Under the pieces are notes generated by a model. It searched no databases, was not told the origin of the DNA, and saw nothing but the letters and a program-made list of their open reading frames with translations. 64,000 nucleotides of DNA from Bifidobacterium cuniculi (GTDB lineage Bacteria > Actinomycetota > Actinomycetes > Actinomycetales > Bifidobacteriaceae): assembly GCF_000741575.1 (NCBI RefSeq), contig NZ_JGYV01000010.1, forward strand, positions 102,253 through 166,252. Direction: 5' to 3'. The position numbers were made by a program, and so were the translations under genes. How positions within the stretch are numbered: the first letter of the stretch is position 1; each line of letters opens with the position of its first letter. Shown one piece after another: positions 62,406 to 64,000 of the stretch.

Positions 62406-62879
62406 TCACTCCTGCGCATCCTCGGCCGTCGGGTCAATCGGAATCGTCACCGACTCACCGTCATCTACGGGGGTCATCGGGTCCCCCTCCACGGTCACCG
62501 GCGCATACCCGTCTTCCACGTCAAAAGCGTCGTCGTCCTCGTCCACATGGTCATAGCTGACCGGCTCAGGCCGGTCCGGCATGTCCACCGCGTTCCCAGT
62601 CTGCTGCGCCAACTTGATGGAGCGGGTCACCACGGAACCTTCCAGTCCGGCATGCGTAAGATTCTGGTCCTTCCACCACGCATAGATCACTGCGATGACG
62701 GAAATCACCGAAAACACGCCCGCCGACACCTGGTCGGTGGTGAACGGCAACGGGTTCAACCCCGCCAACGCGCACCCGGCCGACACCATCGAATACAAGG
62801 ACACGACCAGCGTGGCAATCGCCTGAGCCCTCTCCTTGCCAATGCTCGTGGTGTTCGTTTCCTTTGCGTGCTCTGCCAT
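62406..62879 (-). CDS. Phage holin, SPP1-like
   Basis: 157 residues. Two membrane helices (about 17-38 and 47-67), with AWWKDQNLTHAGLEG after the second, match SPP1-type holins of actinobacterial and Gram-positive phages. A long acidic tail (EDDDAFDVEDGY) follows. Forms the lysis cassette with the endolysin. Confidence 0.8.
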   Translation of the reverse strand: MAEHAKETNTTSIGKERAQAIATLVVSLYSMVSAGCALAGLNPLPFTTDQVSAGVFSVISVIAVIYAWWKDQNLTHAGLEGSVVTRSIKLAQQTGNAVDMPDRPEPVSYDHVDEDDDAFDVEDGYAPVTVEGDPMTPVDDGESVTIPIDPTAEDAQE

Positions 62880-62890
62880 GATACTTTCTC

Positions 62891-63277
62891 CTAACTGTCG
62901 TTTCCTTCTGCTTCCTCGTCCGAATAGTCCGGGTCGGAAGCACCGTTTTCGTTGGGCGGGTAGGACGGCAGCTTCTGAATGTCCTTGAGCAAGGCCGTCC
63001 CTACCCCGTTGCCGCCGATGGAGTGGTAGGCCTCGTAGAGTCGCGTACAGATGCGCTTCTCGTTCGGGTGTGCCCAACCACGCCGCTTGTACCTGTGATG
63101 CCGTTCCGCCAGTCTCATGTAGGCCAGTTCGTTAACCGCCTCCTTGAGCGCATCGAACTCGGTTCGCGTAATGCCCGCCTGTTTGTCGTGCCGGTCCAAC
63201 AGCGTCTTTGCGATACCCCAAATGGCTCCAATCAGACCGATGAGAATGGCACCAACGTCAGTAACATCGACATCCAC
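62891..63277 (-). CDS. Small phage membrane protein of lysis module, 128 residues
   Basis: One N-terminal hydrophobic helix (VGAILIGLIGAIWGIAKTLL), a helical charged body and an acidic tail (DYSDEEAEGNDS). GTG start. Its place just before the holin suggests a second holin or antiholin; it also resembles phage tail-end proteins with an N-terminal anchor. Confidence 0.65.
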   Translation of the reverse strand: MDVDVTDVGAILIGLIGAIWGIAKTLLDRHDKQAGITRTEFDALKEAVNELAYMRLAERHHRYKRRGWAHPNEKRICTRLYEAYHSIGGNGVGTALLKDIQKLPSYPPNENGASDPDYSDEEAEGNDS

Positions 63278-63306
63278 GCCCCCTCCCTCTCGTATTCGAA
63301 TATGGG

Positions 63307-63332
63307 AAGAGCCACCCCTTGGGGTGGCTCTT
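63307..63332. terminator. Perfect 12-bp hairpin between phage genes
   Basis: AAGAGCCACCCC / GGGGTGGCTCTT with a 2-nt loop, 29 bp upstream of the GTG at 63277 and 22 bp after the gene ending at 63355. No T run, so perhaps processing or partial termination. Confidence 0.5.
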
Positions 63333-63354
63333 GGAAATGGTTACGCCCGTGGTT

Positions 63355-63552
63355 TCAGGCGGCGTACAGTGGCGGCAGCCTATGCTCTGCGGTTGCGTCT
63401 CCGGGCGGGTACCACGCCGGGCTGGGCAGGCGTCCCGTCTCGTAGAGCGTCCTGACATGCTGCCAGTCGTCGGGCGAGTACAGGGCCGAATATAACACAT
63501 CCACGGTCGTGTCCGGTGGCGTCACTAGCCATAGTTCGTTTGAACCACTCAC
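63355..63552 (-). CDS. Small phage protein, 65 residues
   Basis: Acidic and aromatic-rich (YSALYSPDDWQHVRTLY). GTG start. Found upstream of the lysis genes; it could be a tail-fibre-associated peptide or a remnant cut by the neighbouring transposon. Not recognised. Confidence 0.5.
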   Translation of the reverse strand: MSGSNELWLVTPPDTTVDVLYSALYSPDDWQHVRTLYETGRLPSPAWYPPGDATAEHRLPPLYAA

Positions 63553-63559
63553 GTCAGTG

Positions 63560-63595
63560 AACAGTAGCTAGTTTTGTACCAAAGCATGGTATTTG
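63560..63595 (-). mobile_element. Right end of IS605-type element
   Basis: Directly past the tnpB stop, TACCA-TGCTT-TGGTA forms a short hairpin flanked by CTAGC/GCTAG, as expected for a right end of an IS200/IS605 element (where the omega RNA of TnpB also lies). The left end is outside the window. Confidence 0.5.
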
Positions 63596-64000
63596 CTAGT
63601 TCCGTCCGTCTCCCCGTTGGCTGTTGCGGTTCGATGGGCGCCCGGAGCGCCTGTAACGTCCGGGACCGCGCCTTCCATCGGCCTGTTCCAACGGTGTTGG
63701 AAGCGTTGGTCGAGTAGTTGGCGGGTGTTGGTGCGCGTCCTTGGGGCCCATGTTGTCCGGTTGCTGCCACGAACGTCGTGATTGGATGACACGGGCCGCG
63801 TTGATGTCGGCGTGCATGGTTTTGCCGCAGAAACGGCAAGCATATCTGGCTCGGCTGGGCCTGTTGCGTTTACTGGTGTAGCCGCAGCCGGAGCATTCCT
63901 GTGACGTGTATTGTGCGGGTACCTGTTCGACTTGGATGCCCGCGCTTTCCTGTATGGATTCGAGTTTGCGCTTCAAGACGGCGCGCCCGGTGCGGGTGAT
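63596..64000 (-). CDS. tnpB: TnpB, RNA-guided nuclease of IS605-type element (N-terminal part outside window)
   Basis: Only the C-terminal 134 residues are in view; the frame continues past the right edge. The zinc ribbon reads SQECSGCGYTSK and CRFCGKTMHADINAARVI, with the last RuvC Asp in HADINA, as in TnpB. The tail is Arg/Pro-rich. TnpB cuts the empty donor site and maintains the transposon. No tnpA is visible. Confidence 0.85.
   Translation of the reverse strand: MTRTGRAVLKRKLESIQESAGIQVEQVPAQYTSQECSGCGYTSKRNRPSRARYACRFCGKTMHADINAARVIQSRRSWQQPDNMGPKDAHQHPPTTRPTLPTPLEQADGRRGPGRYRRSGRPSNRNSQRGDGRN

Noticed and set aside
1..64000. tRNA or rRNA genes
   Set aside because: No cloverleaf with intact T-loop and anticodon stem or rRNA-like stretch was noticed by eye; a dedicated search was not possible.

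Overview
The window is high-GC, actinobacterial DNA. Sortase-dependent pili, a WhiB-type regulator and the ribosome-binding sites (mostly GGAAAGGA or GGAGG) fit a bifidobacterium. Conjugation ATPases, peptidoglycan hydrolases, mating-type surface proteins and many small phage-like genes suggest a conjugative megaplasmid or large integrative element. The genus and the replicon type are inference. No relaxase, replication gene, integrase, rRNA or tRNA was recognised.

Layout. 1-4.8 kb: a pilus operon (major pilin, class C sortase, tip or minor pilin cut by the window edge) behind a strongly folded leader. 4.8-16 kb: unknown genes, an SNF2-type helicase, a VirB4-like ATPase and a membrane-anchored HNH nuclease. 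16.8-21.7 kb: a train of overlapping small genes (ASCH domain, MazG-like) and a HigB/HigA-type toxin-antitoxin locus with a third small gene. 21.7-32.7 kb: three large surface proteins (SEC10/PgrA-like surface-exclusion protein, antigen I/II-like adhesin, anchored coiled coil). Adhesin plus exclusion protein is the pairing known from enterococcal pheromone plasmids. 33.3-35.6 kb: an AT-richer two-gene island. 36-47.4 kb: accessory genes (DUF3846, Lar-like zinc protein, RNA ligase, CHAP hydrolase, HAD nucleotidase, WhiB). 47.9-59.3 kb: two FtsK-like ATPases, a glucosaminidase/CHAP hydrolase and a VirB8-like protein. 59.3-64 kb: lower-GC restriction-modification genes with a truncated hsdM, a structured RNA candidate, a prophage lysis module and a partial IS605-type tnpB.

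Four patterns stand out. (1) Four roughly 330-bp palindromic elements built from CTTCACCGAC / GTCGGTGAAG lie upstream of operons, always with the same end facing the gene. (2) A short CGCAT box sits 8-10 nt before the start codon of many genes on both strands. (3) A roughly 245-nt minus-strand RNA candidate with its own terminator lies beside two CRISPR-repeat-like hairpins 61 nt apart. (4) Four otherwise different proteins share an N-terminal tag, PKGxPNxTGGQ.

Overall the window supplies much of the mating apparatus: ATPases, wall hydrolases, adhesion and exclusion proteins, and pili. The small-gene trains look like early-region phage or plasmid accessory functions.
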